Shown piece by piece: positions 31,494 through 39,676 of a stretch of 52,312 nt of DNA. The notes below the pieces were generated by a model. That model made no database searches. It worked only from the letters and a program-made list of their open reading frames with translations, and was not told the origin of the DNA. Location: assembly GCF_004348345.1 (NCBI RefSeq), contig NZ_SMJZ01000035.1:1-52312 (forward strand), in the 5' to 3' direction. A program made the position numbers and the translations under genes. Origin of the DNA: Nonomuraea longispora (GTDB taxonomy: Bacteria; Actinomycetota; Actinomycetes; Streptosporangiales; Streptosporangiaceae). How positions within the stretch are numbered: position 1 is the first letter of the stretch; every line of letters starts with the position of its first letter.

Positions 31494-32594
31494 TCAGCGG
31501 CGGCCGCGTCCCCAGCCTTTGCCGGGGTTCGCGTGCGGGCCCCGCTTGGGCCTGTCGCCCTTCTTGGCCGGCCCCGGCGGTGGACGCCCCGCGCGCTGCG
31601 CGCCGGTCGAGCGCGGCCGCGCGGTGCGGGGCGGGTCGTTGCGCGGCCGGACGGTCCGGGGCGGGTCGTCCTCGGGCGGCCTGTCGGCTGACGCGCGGTA
31701 GGCGCGCAGCGCGTCGCTGGGTTGTGGCGTCGGGTACGTGACGGGGTCGGCGCGCGGTTTCCCCTGGCGCGTGGCCTCGCCGCCGGGCCAGGAGGTCGTG
31801 GCGAGCACGGCGACGATGAGAAGGGCCACGGCGGCCACCTGCCGCCACCGTCCCGGCACGGTCGCCGGCGAGCGGCTTGTCCGGGCGGGGAAGGGCAGGA
31901 GGGCGCCGTTGACGAGCGGGACGGAGTCGGTGGGGTCCGGCGCGGCTTCGCGGTGGTGTGGCCGTCCGGGTTCCGCGATCCGTGCCAGCTCCTGATGGGC
32001 TTCGGGAGCCCCGGTGCGGCGCCCGGGGTCCTTGTCCAGCAGGCCGGTGATGAGAGGGGCGAGCGACCCGGCCTGTCGCATCGGGGCGGGTCTGCTGGTG
32101 AGCACCGCGCTCAGGGTGGCCAGCGCGCCGCTGTCGCCGAAGGGGGAGCGGCCCTCGACGGCCTCGTACAAGGTGGCGCCCAGCGACCACAGGTCGGCCT
32201 GCGGGGTGGAGGGCCCGCCGCGCGCCCGCTCGGGGGAGATGTAGGCGGGTGTGCCGAGCACGATGCCCTCGCGCGTGAGGTGCGCCCGGTCGTCCAGCGT
32301 GGTGGCCAGCCCGAAGTCGGTCAGCACGGCGCGACCGTCGTCGGCGAGCAGCACGTTCGCGGGCTTGACGTCGCGGTGCACGATGCCCTTCGCGTGGGCG
32401 GCGCGCAGGGCGTCCAGCAGGTCCAGCCCGATGCGCGCCACGGTGGCGGCGGGCATCGGTCCCCGTTCATTGATCACGTCGTTCAGGCTGCGGGAGGGCA
32501 CGTACTGCAGGACGATCCACGGCCGCGCGTCGGCCTCCACCACGTCGTGGACGACGGCGATGTTCGGATGGTTGCTTCGCGTGCCACGACTTCG
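31494..32594 (-). pseudogene. Ser/Thr protein kinase lacking its N-lobe
   Basis: The open frame starts after a stop at 32595-32597. It enters a Hanks-type kinase at SNHPNIAVVHDVVEA, the strand after helix C. What remains is good: VLQYVPSRSLNDVI hinge, HRDVKPANVLL catalytic loop, DFGLATT, GTPAYISPER, DLWSLGATLYEAVEG. A membrane helix (VAAVALLIVAVLATTSW) and a Pro/Arg-rich extracellular tail follow. The glycine-rich loop, the VAIK lysine and the helix C glutamate, about 70 residues, are absent, so ATP cannot be bound normally. The stretch before the break has no kinase sequence in any frame. Translation of a 350-residue product from GTG 32543 is possible; a pseudokinase-like role cannot be excluded. 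Confidence 0.8.
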
Positions 32595-32640
32595 TCACAC
32601 ACCGTTGCGCATCCGTTACGATTTCGCGCACGAGGCGATG

Positions 32641-32656
32641 TGTGACGGCCATCACA
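32641..32656. promoter_or_regulatory. Perfect CRP/GlxR-type binding site
   Basis: TGTGA-CGGCCA-TCACA matches the cAMP-receptor consensus TGTGA-N6-TCACA at every specified position. It lies 105 bp upstream of the secreted-protein start at 32762. A poor promoter (TTGATC 32681-32686, 14 bp, TAAGGT 32701-32706) lies between, which would suit an activator. On the other side is the truncated kinase. Confidence 0.75.
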
Positions 32657-32761
32657 TGGGGTGTGTGGATTCGTGCACAGTTGATCTGAGGCGTCCTTCC
32701 TAAGGTCAGTGCCATGCCGGACGGAATCCCCCGAAGGCACCTGACGAAGGAGGAGATCCAC

Positions 32762-33160
32762 ATGCGTAAGGCTCTGACGGTCGCGGCGCTGGCCGGTTCG
32801 ATGGCGGTCACAGGTCTGTCCCTGGCCCCGGCGGCGGCGCAGGCGGCCACCACCATCGCCTCGACCACGGTGAGCTGGGGAAAGTTCTTCTCCAGCGACC
32901 ACAAGGCGTACACGTTCGGCAGGACGTGGAAGAGCCACGGCAAGGTCTTCACGAAGTGGCACGGTGTCGACAAGCGCGGTGGCAAGCAGGGGTGGGTGTG
33001 GTTCGAGGTCTACCAGAACGGTCACTGGAAGAAGTTCAACCAGGCGTGGGACGGCAAGGTGACGGGCGCCTGGCAGGGGCGCGGGATCACGAAGGTGTAC
33101 ACGTTCACCTGCTGGGCGGGCAAGTTCGACAACTGTGGCCGCAAGTACCGCATCTACTAG
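32762..33160 (+). CDS. Small secreted protein of unknown function
   Basis: A 132-residue exported protein. The signal peptide is residues 1-28 (MRKALTVAALAGSMAVTG, then SLAPAAAQA). The mature part of about 104 residues is basic and rich in Trp, Lys, Gly and aromatic residues (TVSWGKFFSSDHKAYTFGR, KVFTKWHGVDKRGGKQGW, VYTFTCWAGKFDNCG). It has two cysteines that could pair, and has the look of a beta-sandwich. I do not recognise a family. AAGGAGGAG precedes the ATG. The perfect CRP-type site upstream suggests control by carbon state or development. Confidence 0.82.
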   Translation: MRKALTVAALAGSMAVTGLSLAPAAAQAATTIASTTVSWGKFFSSDHKAYTFGRTWKSHGKVFTKWHGVDKRGGKQGWVWFEVYQNGHWKKFNQAWDGKVTGAWQGRGITKVYTFTCWAGKFDNCGRKYRIY

Positions 33161-33169
33161 GAGCGGCCG

Positions 33170-33198
33170 GCCGGTGCCACGGTCCGGGTGGCACCGGC
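33170..33198. terminator. Bidirectional hairpin terminator
   Basis: GCCGGTGCCAC (33170-33180) and GTGGCACCGGC (33188-33198) form a perfect 11-bp stem with a 7-nt loop, nine bases after the secreted-protein stop and between convergent genes. Confidence 0.75.
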
Positions 33199-33215
33199 AC
33201 GACGGGCCTCCCGAC

Positions 33216-34064
33216 CTACGTGGCCAGGACCTGGCGCAGCGTGGCGGCGAAGGCGTCAGGATCGCCCTTCATGCCGAACTCGCCGTCGAGGAACCCGGCG
33301 TGGTGGCTGGGAAAGACGACCGGCTCCGTGCCGATGCGTGCGGCGACGGCCACGCCCGCGCGGTAGCACAGCTGGCCCTCGCTCTCCTCTCCGACACCGA
33401 TGACCACGCGGGTCGGGGCGGTGCGCAGCGCCTCGAAGTCGTGCTCGTGGTGCGTACAGGTCATGAGGTTCTGCGCGAACATCACATCGTCCCGGGAACC
33501 ATCGTCCTCCGACGGCAGGCCGAGCTCGGCAGGGCTCTGCACGGGCTGGTCGTCGAAGCCGTCGGGAATCTCGCCGTGCAGGCTCGTGACCGCGATGAAC
33601 TTCGCCATCGCCGCTCCGAACCCGTGCCGCTCGTAGGCGCGGCGGATGCCGGTCACGGCGGCCAGCGCCTGTTCCCTGTCCGGCAGAACCTGGACGGCCG
33701 GCGGTTCGTGCGCGACGAGCGTGCGCACCTGGCCGGGGTGTCTGGCCACCAGCGCCAGCCCGTTGACGGCGCCGCCGCTGCTGGCGAAGATGTCCACCGG
33801 CCCGCCACCGAGCGCGTCGATCAGCCGGTGCAGGTCGTCGGCGTGCTGCTCGGGCGTCGACTCGCCGCCGGTGCCGATGCTGCGGCCGCTCCCGCGCGGG
33901 TCGTAGGTGACCACCGTACGGTCGCGGAAACGGGCGGCCAGGCCGGTGAAGCCGCTGGCGTCCATCGGGGAACCGATCATCAGCAACATCGGCGCGGTGT
34001 TCGGCTCGCCCTCCCGTACGTCGTAGCACAGAGTCCCGCCGGGCACCTCAAGGGTGTGGGTCAT
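33216..34064 (-). CDS. Alpha/beta hydrolase
   Basis: A 282-residue soluble hydrolase. Start MTHTLEVPGGTLCYDVREGE; oxyanion loop MIGSPMDASGF; YDPRGSGRS strand-loop; nucleophile elbow F-A-S-S-G-G (Ser near 101, first small residue is Ala rather than the usual Gly); acid in VVIGVGEESEG region near 230; catalytic His in FPSHHAGFLDGE near 262. The substrate is unknown. ATG 34064 with AAAGGA seven bases upstream sets the start. It converges on the secreted protein gene. Upstream 34065-34184 contains no gene and lies before the YceI promoter. Confidence 0.9.
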   Translation of the reverse strand: MTHTLEVPGGTLCYDVREGEPNTAPMLLMIGSPMDASGFTGLAARFRDRTVVTYDPRGSGRSIGTGGESTPEQHADDLHRLIDALGGGPVDIFASSGGAVNGLALVARHPGQVRTLVAHEPPAVQVLPDREQALAAVTGIRRAYERHGFGAAMAKFIAVTSLHGEIPDGFDDQPVQSPAELGLPSEDDGSRDDVMFAQNLMTCTHHEHDFEALRTAPTRVVIGVGEESEGQLCYRAGVAVAARIGTEPVVFPSHHAGFLDGEFGMKGDPDAFAATLRQVLAT

Positions 34065-34184
34065 GAGTACGTCCTTTCTCGACTTCGGTGATGAAGACCC
34101 GTGGCGGCGGCGGAACTCATCGGTCCGCGACGTCAGCGGTCTCTTTCCAGCCGCCCGGGCCGTGGCGGCCGTCAGGGGCGGGAC

Positions 34185-34190
34185 TAACCT
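34185..34190 (+). promoter_or_regulatory. -10 element of a leaderless YceI transcript
   Basis: TAACCT ends exactly 6 bp before ATG 34197. There is no ribosome binding site and no clear -35. Confidence 0.4.
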
Positions 34191-34196
34191 GGCGGA

Positions 34197-34754
34197 ATGG
34201 ACGTATCCGCTGGTGGCTACGGGCTGGGGCCCGAGTCGGGGCAGCTCCTGGTTCACACGACCCGCACCGGGCTGGGTGCCAAGGCCGGTCATGACCTCAC
34301 GATCGAGGTGACCCGCTGGCACGCCGAGGCCACCGTCGATCCCGCCGATCCGGCCGGTTGCTCGGTGACGGTCGAGGCCGACGCCGGATCCCTTGAGGTC
34401 AGGGAGGGCACGGGCGGAGTCAAGCCGCTCACCGAGGCGGATGGCCGGGAGATCGCCAGGATCGTGCGCGAGAAGATCCTGCAGACCCGGCGCCATCCCA
34501 CGATCATGTTCCGGTCGAGCCGGGTGGAGGGAACTCCCGAGGAGTTCCGCGTCGAGGGCGAGCTCACCCTCGCCGGCGTCACCCGGCCGGCCGAGGTGCG
34601 CGGTTCGCTGGCCGAGGGCCGGGTGCGGGGTTCGGCGGTCATCGTGCAGTCGCAGTGGGGCATCCGGCCCTATTCGGCGTTCTTCGGCGCGCTCAAGCTC
34701 AGCGACGAGGTCGAGGTGCGGTTCGACGTCGCCCTCATGCCGCGGGACGGCTGA
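34197..34754 (+). CDS. YceI-family protein
   Basis: A 185-residue lipocalin-like beta-barrel of the YceI family. The pattern YGLGPESGQLLVHTTRTGLGAKAGHDLTIEV, then IMFRSS, LTLAGVTRPAEVRGSL and WGIRPYSAFFGALKLSDEVEVRFDVALM is typical, and the barrel binds long isoprenoid-type molecules. There is no signal peptide, so this is the cytoplasmic form common in actinobacteria. ATG 34197 is chosen from the -10 spacing (leaderless). It is not part of an operon; the MOSC gene converges 44 bp away. Confidence 0.9.
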   Translation: MDVSAGGYGLGPESGQLLVHTTRTGLGAKAGHDLTIEVTRWHAEATVDPADPAGCSVTVEADAGSLEVREGTGGVKPLTEADGREIARIVREKILQTRRHPTIMFRSSRVEGTPEEFRVEGELTLAGVTRPAEVRGSLAEGRVRGSAVIVQSQWGIRPYSAFFGALKLSDEVEVRFDVALMPRDG

Positions 34755-34798
34755 CGCCCGAAGGGGGACACCAGGGGCGCCGGTGAACGCCCGGGAAC

Positions 34799-35170
34799 TC
34801 AGACCCGGTCGAGCGGGCGGTGCGGCCCGGCAGGGAGCCGCACCTCGATCGCGTCGCCGGGGCGCACCATACCGCCCGTCCTGACGACGCTCATGATGCC
34901 GGCCTTGCGTACCACGTTGCCCGCCTCGTCGCGGGTGACGACCTGCTTGAGCAGCCCGTCCTGGAACCTGTCGATCTGCACGCAGGGGTTGCGCAGCCCT
35001 GTGACCTCCACCACCGCCTGCTCGCCGACGTGCAGCAGTGTGCCGACCGGCAGGCCGAGCAGGTCGATGCCGCTGCCGCCGTGGCCGGCGAGCAGGTTGA
35101 CGCTCTCCCGGTTGGGCTTGGTGAAGGAGTGCTCGCCGTTGCTGCTGACCGCCGTTACCGTCCCGTTCAT
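34799..35170 (-). pseudogene. MOSC-domain protein with a large in-frame deletion
   Basis: The first 25 residues (MNGTVTAVSSNGEHSFTKPN) and the last 90 (GIDLLGLPVGTLL, VTGLRNPCVQIDRF, LLKQVV, GPHRPLDRV) match a common actinobacterial MOSC protein closely. Between LLAGHG and GIDLLGLP about 65 residues expected from the family are absent, among them the GVEGDVHAG segment and the GENVTT strand. The frame stays open, so a 123-residue protein could be made, but the barrel cannot close normally. The Cys in NPC is retained. ATG 35170 has AGGAGG. MOSC domains bind sulfur or molybdenum cofactor. Confidence 0.7.
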
Positions 35171-35349
35171 CCGGCTCTGTCCTCCTGTGCGGCGTAGAAG
35201 GTTCAAAGACCCAATTTGACAGAAGCCCCGTTGGCTAAGCACTTTGCCCTAATTTTCACAGCTTCGCCACATGCGCGTCTTCGCCCAGGAATGATCAGGC
35301 CTGGCCGGACCGCGTGAGCGGCCGGCTGATCGTTGAAGATTGGAGAAAC

Positions 35350-36924
35350 GTGCGAAGACGATCTACCCTGCTCGCCGCCGCGTTCACGATACTGGCGGCG
35401 CTGCTCCCCCTTTCGACGGCCGGGGCGGCCGCCGCCGCTGACGGGGCCACGGGGGCCGCCGCCAAGGGCGGCATCACCTGGGCCGCCTGCCAGGAGGAAC
35501 CTGAGGCCGAGTGCGGCAGGCTCGCCGTACCGATCGACTGGTCCAAGCCGAACGGCCCCAAGATCGAGCTCTCCCTCGCCCGCCGCAAGGCCCTCGACCC
35601 CGAGGCCAGGGTGGGCTCCCTCGTGATCAACCCCGGAGGCCCCGGCGGGTCCGGCGTGGAGGCCGTCTACGGCGCCCCCGGCTCCTACACCGAAGAGCTG
35701 CGCGAACACTTCGACATCGTCGGCTTCGACCCCCGGGGCGTGGGCCGCAGCCACCCGGTGACCTGCTCGGCGTCGGTCTACAACAAGTTCCCGTACGCCG
35801 TCATGAAGAGCCAGGCCGACTTCGACAAGTGGAAGGCGTTCGCCAAGAAACTGCGGGAGGACTGCCGGCAGCGCACCGGCCCCCTCTACGACCACGTCGA
35901 CTCCGTCAGCGTCGCCCGTGACGTCGAAGCCATCCGCGCCGCCCTCGGCGAGGGCAAGCTCAACTTCTACGGCATCTCGTACGGCACCCTGATCGGCCAG
36001 ATGTACGCCGAGCTGTTCCCCGGCAAGATCCGGACCATGGCGCTCGACAGCAACATGGACCACAGCCTCGGCGTCGGGGCGTTCCTGACCACCGAGGCCG
36101 CCGCCGTGGAGGACGCGTTCGACCAGTTCGTCGGCTGGTGCGAGCAGGAGACCGCGTGCGCGCTGCACGGCAAGGACGTCCGCGCGGTGTGGGAGCGGCT
36201 GCTGAAGAAGGCACGTGACGGCAAGCTCTACTACCCGGGCGTCAAGGATCGTCCGATGACCGAGATCCAGGTCCTGTGGCAGGGCGTGCTCGGCACGGAA
36301 GGCCCGGCCTGGCAGCTGCTGAGCCAGATGCTCAACGCCCTGGACGGCGGCACGCCGCCGGACGAGGTGCCGCCGCTGCCCGGGCGGCAGCCCGTGTCGG
36401 GCGAGACCGTCGAGCTGAACACCACGATCCTCTGCGAGGACTACAAGCTGCCGGTGCGCAACTACCGGGAGTACGCCGCGCTGATGAAGGTCTCCTCCCG
36501 CATCGCCCCCGACATGCGCCTCAACCCGATGCCGGTCGAGGACCTGCCCGTCTGCCTGGGCCACCCCACCAAGAACCCGCAGCACCGGCTGCGGTACACG
36601 GGTGACGCTCCGATCCTGCTGGGCAACTCGTTGCACGACCCCTCCACCCCGTGGATCTGGTCCGCCAACGTGGCCCGCCAGCTCGGCTCGAAGGCGGTGC
36701 TCCTCACGTACGAGGGCTGGGGTCACCGCATCTACGGCAAGGACAGGTGCAGCACGGTGCCCTTCGACGAGTACCTGATCTCGCTGAAGATGCCCAAGAA
36801 GGGCGCCCGCTGCGAGGTCGGCGGCAGCGACCCGACGCTCAAGATGCTGCGCAAGAAGGAGGTGTGGCCGACGGACGGGCTCAAGTGGGGCAGCCCGGTC
36901 GCGGCCGCGGCTGAGCGCTCGTAG
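35350..36924 (+). CDS. Secreted tripeptidyl-aminopeptidase-type hydrolase
   Basis: A 524-residue exported alpha/beta hydrolase related to Streptomyces tripeptidyl aminopeptidase (TAP). The signal peptide is MRRRSTLLAAAFTILAALL to GAAAAA. The oxyanion region is NPGGPGGSG (about 103-111), followed by FDIVGFDPRGVGRS. The nucleophile elbow is Y-G-I-S-Y-G-T (Ser near 204), the acid is in NSLHDPSTP (about 428) and the His is in EGWGHRIYG (about 455) within the TAP-like C-terminal domain. It releases N-terminal peptides from extracellular protein. GTG 35350 follows GGAGAAAC; the frame is open from 35314. A hairpin terminator follows. Confidence 0.93.
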   Translation: MRRRSTLLAAAFTILAALLPLSTAGAAAAADGATGAAAKGGITWAACQEEPEAECGRLAVPIDWSKPNGPKIELSLARRKALDPEARVGSLVINPGGPGGSGVEAVYGAPGSYTEELREHFDIVGFDPRGVGRSHPVTCSASVYNKFPYAVMKSQADFDKWKAFAKKLREDCRQRTGPLYDHVDSVSVARDVEAIRAALGEGKLNFYGISYGTLIGQMYAELFPGKIRTMALDSNMDHSLGVGAFLTTEAAAVEDAFDQFVGWCEQETACALHGKDVRAVWERLLKKARDGKLYYPGVKDRPMTEIQVLWQGVLGTEGPAWQLLSQMLNALDGGTPPDEVPPLPGRQPVSGETVELNTTILCEDYKLPVRNYREYAALMKVSSRIAPDMRLNPMPVEDLPVCLGHPTKNPQHRLRYTGDAPILLGNSLHDPSTPWIWSANVARQLGSKAVLLTYEGWGHRIYGKDRCSTVPFDEYLISLKMPKKGARCEVGGSDPTLKMLRKKEVWPTDGLKWGSPVAAAAERS

Positions 36925-36960
36925 GAACGCGTAGGAACCGGCTCGCGCTGCGTTCCGCCC

Positions 36961-36990
36961 GAGGGCGGCATCTCTCTGGATGCCGCCCTC
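36961..36990 (+). terminator. Terminator of the peptidase gene
   Basis: GAGGGCGGCAT (36961-36971) and ATGCCGCCCTC (36980-36990) form a perfect 11-bp stem with an 8-nt loop, 36 bp after the stop codon. Confidence 0.75.
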
Positions 36991-36997
36991 TTCGCGT

Positions 36998-37138
36998 GTG
37001 GCGGGCGTCGTCGCGACGTGGCGCGGTACCGCTGCGTCGGCCTGCCGTAGCCCGATCACCTTGTCCGCGCGGAAGATCCCGCTGCCCCCGTACATGCTGC
37101 TGGCGGAGGCCGTCATCCTGTCGTACGCCCACGACTGA
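36998..37138 (+). pseudogene. Remnant of an unidentified gene (C-terminal tail)
   Basis: A short frame ends ITLSARKIPLPPYMLLAEAV, then ILSYAHD and TGA at 37136-37138. From 37052 every one of about 28 codons ends in G or C, which is what real genes of this genome look like and is unlikely by chance for non-coding DNA. Upstream, GTG 36998 opens the frame with VAGVVATWRG, but no ribosome site is seen. With several eroded genes nearby I read it as the tail of a lost gene. I do not recognise the family. Confidence 0.4.
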
Positions 37139-37165
37139 CATCCCGGGCGAGTAGGGTGAGCCGCC

Positions 37166-37675
37166 ATGGCCGTGGGTGAGCACTGGCGTGTGGAGAACAT
37201 CGAGACGCCGCGGGTCGTCCTGCGGCCGCTGCGCGTCGAGCACGCCGGCGAGATGGCCGCCGTGCTGTCGGACCCCGCCCTGCACGCCTTCACCGGCGGT
37301 GTCCCGCTCACCGCGCAGGAGTTGCGCGCCCGCTACGAGCGGCTCGTGGCCGGGCCGCCGGGCTGGCGCAACTGGGTGGTGTGGTCGCGGGAGGACGAGC
37401 GGCTCGTCGGTTACGTGCAGGCCACCATCGAGGGCGGCCGCGCCGAGGTCGCCTGGGTGATCGGCACGCCGTGGCAGGGCCGCGGCCTGGCCTCGGCGGC
37501 GGCGAAGGCGTTGGTCGGCCGGCTGGTGGGGCAGGGAATCGGCACGGTCGTCGCGCACATCCACCCAGGTCACGCGGCCTCGACCGCCGTCGCCACGGCA
37601 GCGGGCCTGCGTCCCACCGGGCGGTGGCGCGACGGCGAGATGCGCTGGGAGCGCGGAGCCGCCGCAGACGGCTGA
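37166..37675 (+). CDS. GNAT-family N-acetyltransferase
   Basis: A 169-residue acetyltransferase of the RimJ/RimL-like type: IETPRVVLRPLRVEHAGEMAAVLSD, LVGYVQATIEGGRAEVAWVIGTPWQGRGLASAAAKALV with the acetyl-CoA loop Q/R-G-x-G-L/A at GRGLAS (about 111-116), and HIHPGHAASTAVATAAGLRPTGR. The substrate is unknown. ATG 37166 has no ribosome site; TAGGGT (37152-37157) lies 8 bp upstream, suggesting a leaderless or very short leader. A stand-alone gene. Confidence 0.9.
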   Translation: MAVGEHWRVENIETPRVVLRPLRVEHAGEMAAVLSDPALHAFTGGVPLTAQELRARYERLVAGPPGWRNWVVWSREDERLVGYVQATIEGGRAEVAWVIGTPWQGRGLASAAAKALVGRLVGQGIGTVVAHIHPGHAASTAVATAAGLRPTGRWRDGEMRWERGAAADG

Positions 37676-37752
37676 AACGTCACGGGGTGGTTGCAGAGGA
37701 CGCTTGATCGCGCCTGAAGGTTTACGACGTTTGGCTGATTGTAATAGTTTTT

Positions 37753-37781
37753 TTGGTCGATCGAAGATCGTTCGGTAACGT
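37753..37781 (+). promoter_or_regulatory. Promoter of the BCCT gene
   Basis: TTGGTC (37753-37758), 17 bp and TAACGT (37776-37781) are well placed in an AT-rich patch. CGATC-GAA-GATCG in the spacer is a small inverted repeat. The predicted leader is about 76 nt and contains GGACGCGT twice (37811 and 37830). Confidence 0.5.
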
Positions 37782-37863
37782 TGTGTAAACAGTCCGTACG
37801 TATCCGACCCGGACGCGTTACAGGACAGACGGACGCGTACACGAGAGAAGGCAAGAGGAGCTC

Positions 37864-39615
37864 GTGGAACAGCAACCACAGGACACCAGCAAAATCATGG
37901 ATACGTCAGGAGGTCTGAAAGCCGCCCTTCCACCCCGCACAGACTGGGTGGTGTTCGGGGTGGCCGCCGCGCTGACCCTTGCCTTCGTCATCTGGGGTGC
38001 GGTCGCCACCGACACGCTGGAGGGCGTGTCGGCCTCGCTGCTCGACTGGACGATGCACAACCTGGGCTGGGCCTTCGTGCTCGCGGCCTCCGGCTTCGTG
38101 GTGTTCGTGCTGTGGCTTGCGTTCAGCAAGTACGGCAAGATCACCTTGGGGCAGGAGGGCGAGCAGCCCGAGTTCCGCACCGTGTCCTGGATCGCGATGA
38201 TGTTCAGCGCGGGCATGGGCATCGGGCTGATGTTCTACGGCGTGAACGAGCCGCTCACGCACTTCACCGAGCCCCCGCCCGCCACCAACGAGGTCACCGC
38301 GGCCGCGGCCGCGCGCATGGAGACCTCGCTGGCCACCACGCTCTTCCACTGGACGCTGCATCCGTGGTCGATCTACGCCGTGGTCGGCCTGGCCATCGCC
38401 TACGGGTGCTTCCGCCGCGGCCGGCGACAGACGATCAGCGCGGTGTTCACCCCGCTGATCGGCGAGCGGCACGCCAACGGCGGTGTCGGCAAGGTCATCG
38501 ACATCCTGGCCATCTTCGCCACCCTGTTCGGCTCGGCCGCCTCGCTCGGCCTCGGCGCGCTGCAGATCGGCAGCGGCGTCAAGGAGGTCGGCTGGATGCC
38601 GGAGGTCGGCGAGGGCCTGCTCATCGTCATCATCGCGGTGCTGACGGCGGCGTTCGTGTTGTCGGCCGTGTCCGGCGTGGAAAAGGGCATCCAGTGGCTG
38701 TCCAACACCAACATGGTGCTGGCGCTGGTGCTGGTCGTCTTCCTGTTCGTGGTCGGCCCGACCGTGCTGATCCTCAACCTGCTGCCCACCTCCCTCGGCT
38801 CGTTCGTCGGTGACCTGGCCCAGATGGCGGCCCGCACCGAGGCCAGCGGCGGTGAAGAGGTCGCCACCTGGCTGTCGTTCTGGTCGGTGTTCTACTGGGC
38901 GTGGTGGATCTCCTGGACGCCCTTCGTCGGCATGTTCATCGCCCGCATCAGCCGCGGCCGCACCATCCGGCAGTTCGTCGGCGGCGTGATCCTGGTGCCG
39001 AGCGTGGTCAGCCTGGTCTGGTTCGCGGTCTTCGGCGGCACGGCGATGCAGGCGGAGGCCACCGGTGCGGGGCTGACCCAGGAGGCCACCGCCGAAGGCC
39101 AGCTGTTCGCGCTGCTGAACGAATATCCCCTGGCGGGCGCCACGACCCTGCTCGTGATGATCCTGGTGGGCATCTTCTTCGTCTCCGGTGCGGACGCCGC
39201 CTCGATCGTGATGGGCACGCTCTCCCAGCGCGGCACCATGGAGCCCAGCCGGCTCGTGGTGATCATCTGGGGCGTGCTGACCGGCGCGGTCGCGGCCATC
39301 ATGCTGCTGCTCGGCGGAGGCGGCGACGCGGCGCTCACCGGGCTGAAAAATCTCACCATTCTGGCCGCCGTGCCGTTCATGGCGGTCATGGTCCTCATGT
39401 GCGTGGCGCTCACGCGTGACCTGCGCCACGACCCGCTGATCCTGCGCGGCCAGCGCGGCGAGGAGGCCGTGGAGTCGGCCGTCATCACCGGCCACGAGCT
39501 CTACGACGGCGACTTCGAGCTCGCGGTCGTCGGAGTCAACGGCGACGGCGGCGACGCCGAGAACGCGGGCGCCGAGAAATCGGGCGCCGAGCCCGCAGGC
39601 GAGACGAAGCAGTAG
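37864..39615 (+). CDS. BCCT-family glycine betaine transporter
   Basis: A 583-residue betaine/choline/carnitine transporter with twelve membrane helices. Key motifs are the glycine-rich [18 protein letters not shown] (about 118-135, the sodium-coupled betaine type as in BetP) and the signature [25 protein letters not shown] (about 343-367), whose tryptophans form the substrate cage. It should import compatible solutes with Na+ under osmotic stress. The C-terminus is acidic with a small [12 protein letters not shown] repeat, unlike the basic osmosensing helix of BetP, so sensing may differ. GTG 37864 follows AGAGGAG. A strong terminator follows. Confidence 0.94.
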   Translation: MEQQPQDTSKIMDTSGGLKAALPPRTDWVVFGVAAALTLAFVIWGAVATDTLEGVSASLLDWTMHNLGWAFVLAASGFVVFVLWLAFSKYGKITLGQEGEQPEFRTVSWIAMMFSAGMGIGLMFYGVNEPLTHFTEPPPATNEVTAAAAARMETSLATTLFHWTLHPWSIYAVVGLAIAYGCFRRGRRQTISAVFTPLIGERHANGGVGKVIDILAIFATLFGSAASLGLGALQIGSGVKEVGWMPEVGEGLLIVIIAVLTAAFVLSAVSGVEKGIQWLSNTNMVLALVLVVFLFVVGPTVLILNLLPTSLGSFVGDLAQMAARTEASGGEEVATWLSFWSVFYWAWWISWTPFVGMFIARISRGRTIRQFVGGVILVPSVVSLVWFAVFGGTAMQAEATGAGLTQEATAEGQLFALLNEYPLAGATTLLVMILVGIFFVSGADAASIVMGTLSQRGTMEPSRLVVIIWGVLTGAVAAIMLLLGGGGDAALTGLKNLTILAAVPFMAVMVLMCVALTRDLRHDPLILRGQRGEEAVESAVITGHELYDGDFELAVVGVNGDGGDAENAGAEKSGAEPAGETKQ

Positions 39616-39626
39616 GTTCCGTCCGT

Positions 39627-39665
39627 GCGGCGCCCCCGGGTGGTCACCCGGGGGCGCCGCTCTTT
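39627..39665 (+). terminator. 16-bp terminator hairpin of the BCCT gene
   Basis: GCGGCGCCCCCGGGTG and CACCCGGGGGCGCCGC, separated by GT, form a 16-bp stem at 39627-39660 followed by TCTTT. The T-tract overlaps the -10 of the next gene. Confidence 0.85.
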
Positions 39666-39670
39666 ACGGT
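39665..39670 (+). promoter_or_regulatory. -10 element of the leaderless CPT-like gene
   Basis: TACGGT ends exactly 6 bp before GTG 39677 and no ribosome site is present. The -35 region falls inside the upstream terminator stem. Confidence 0.45.
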
Positions 39671-39676
39671 GGTGCG

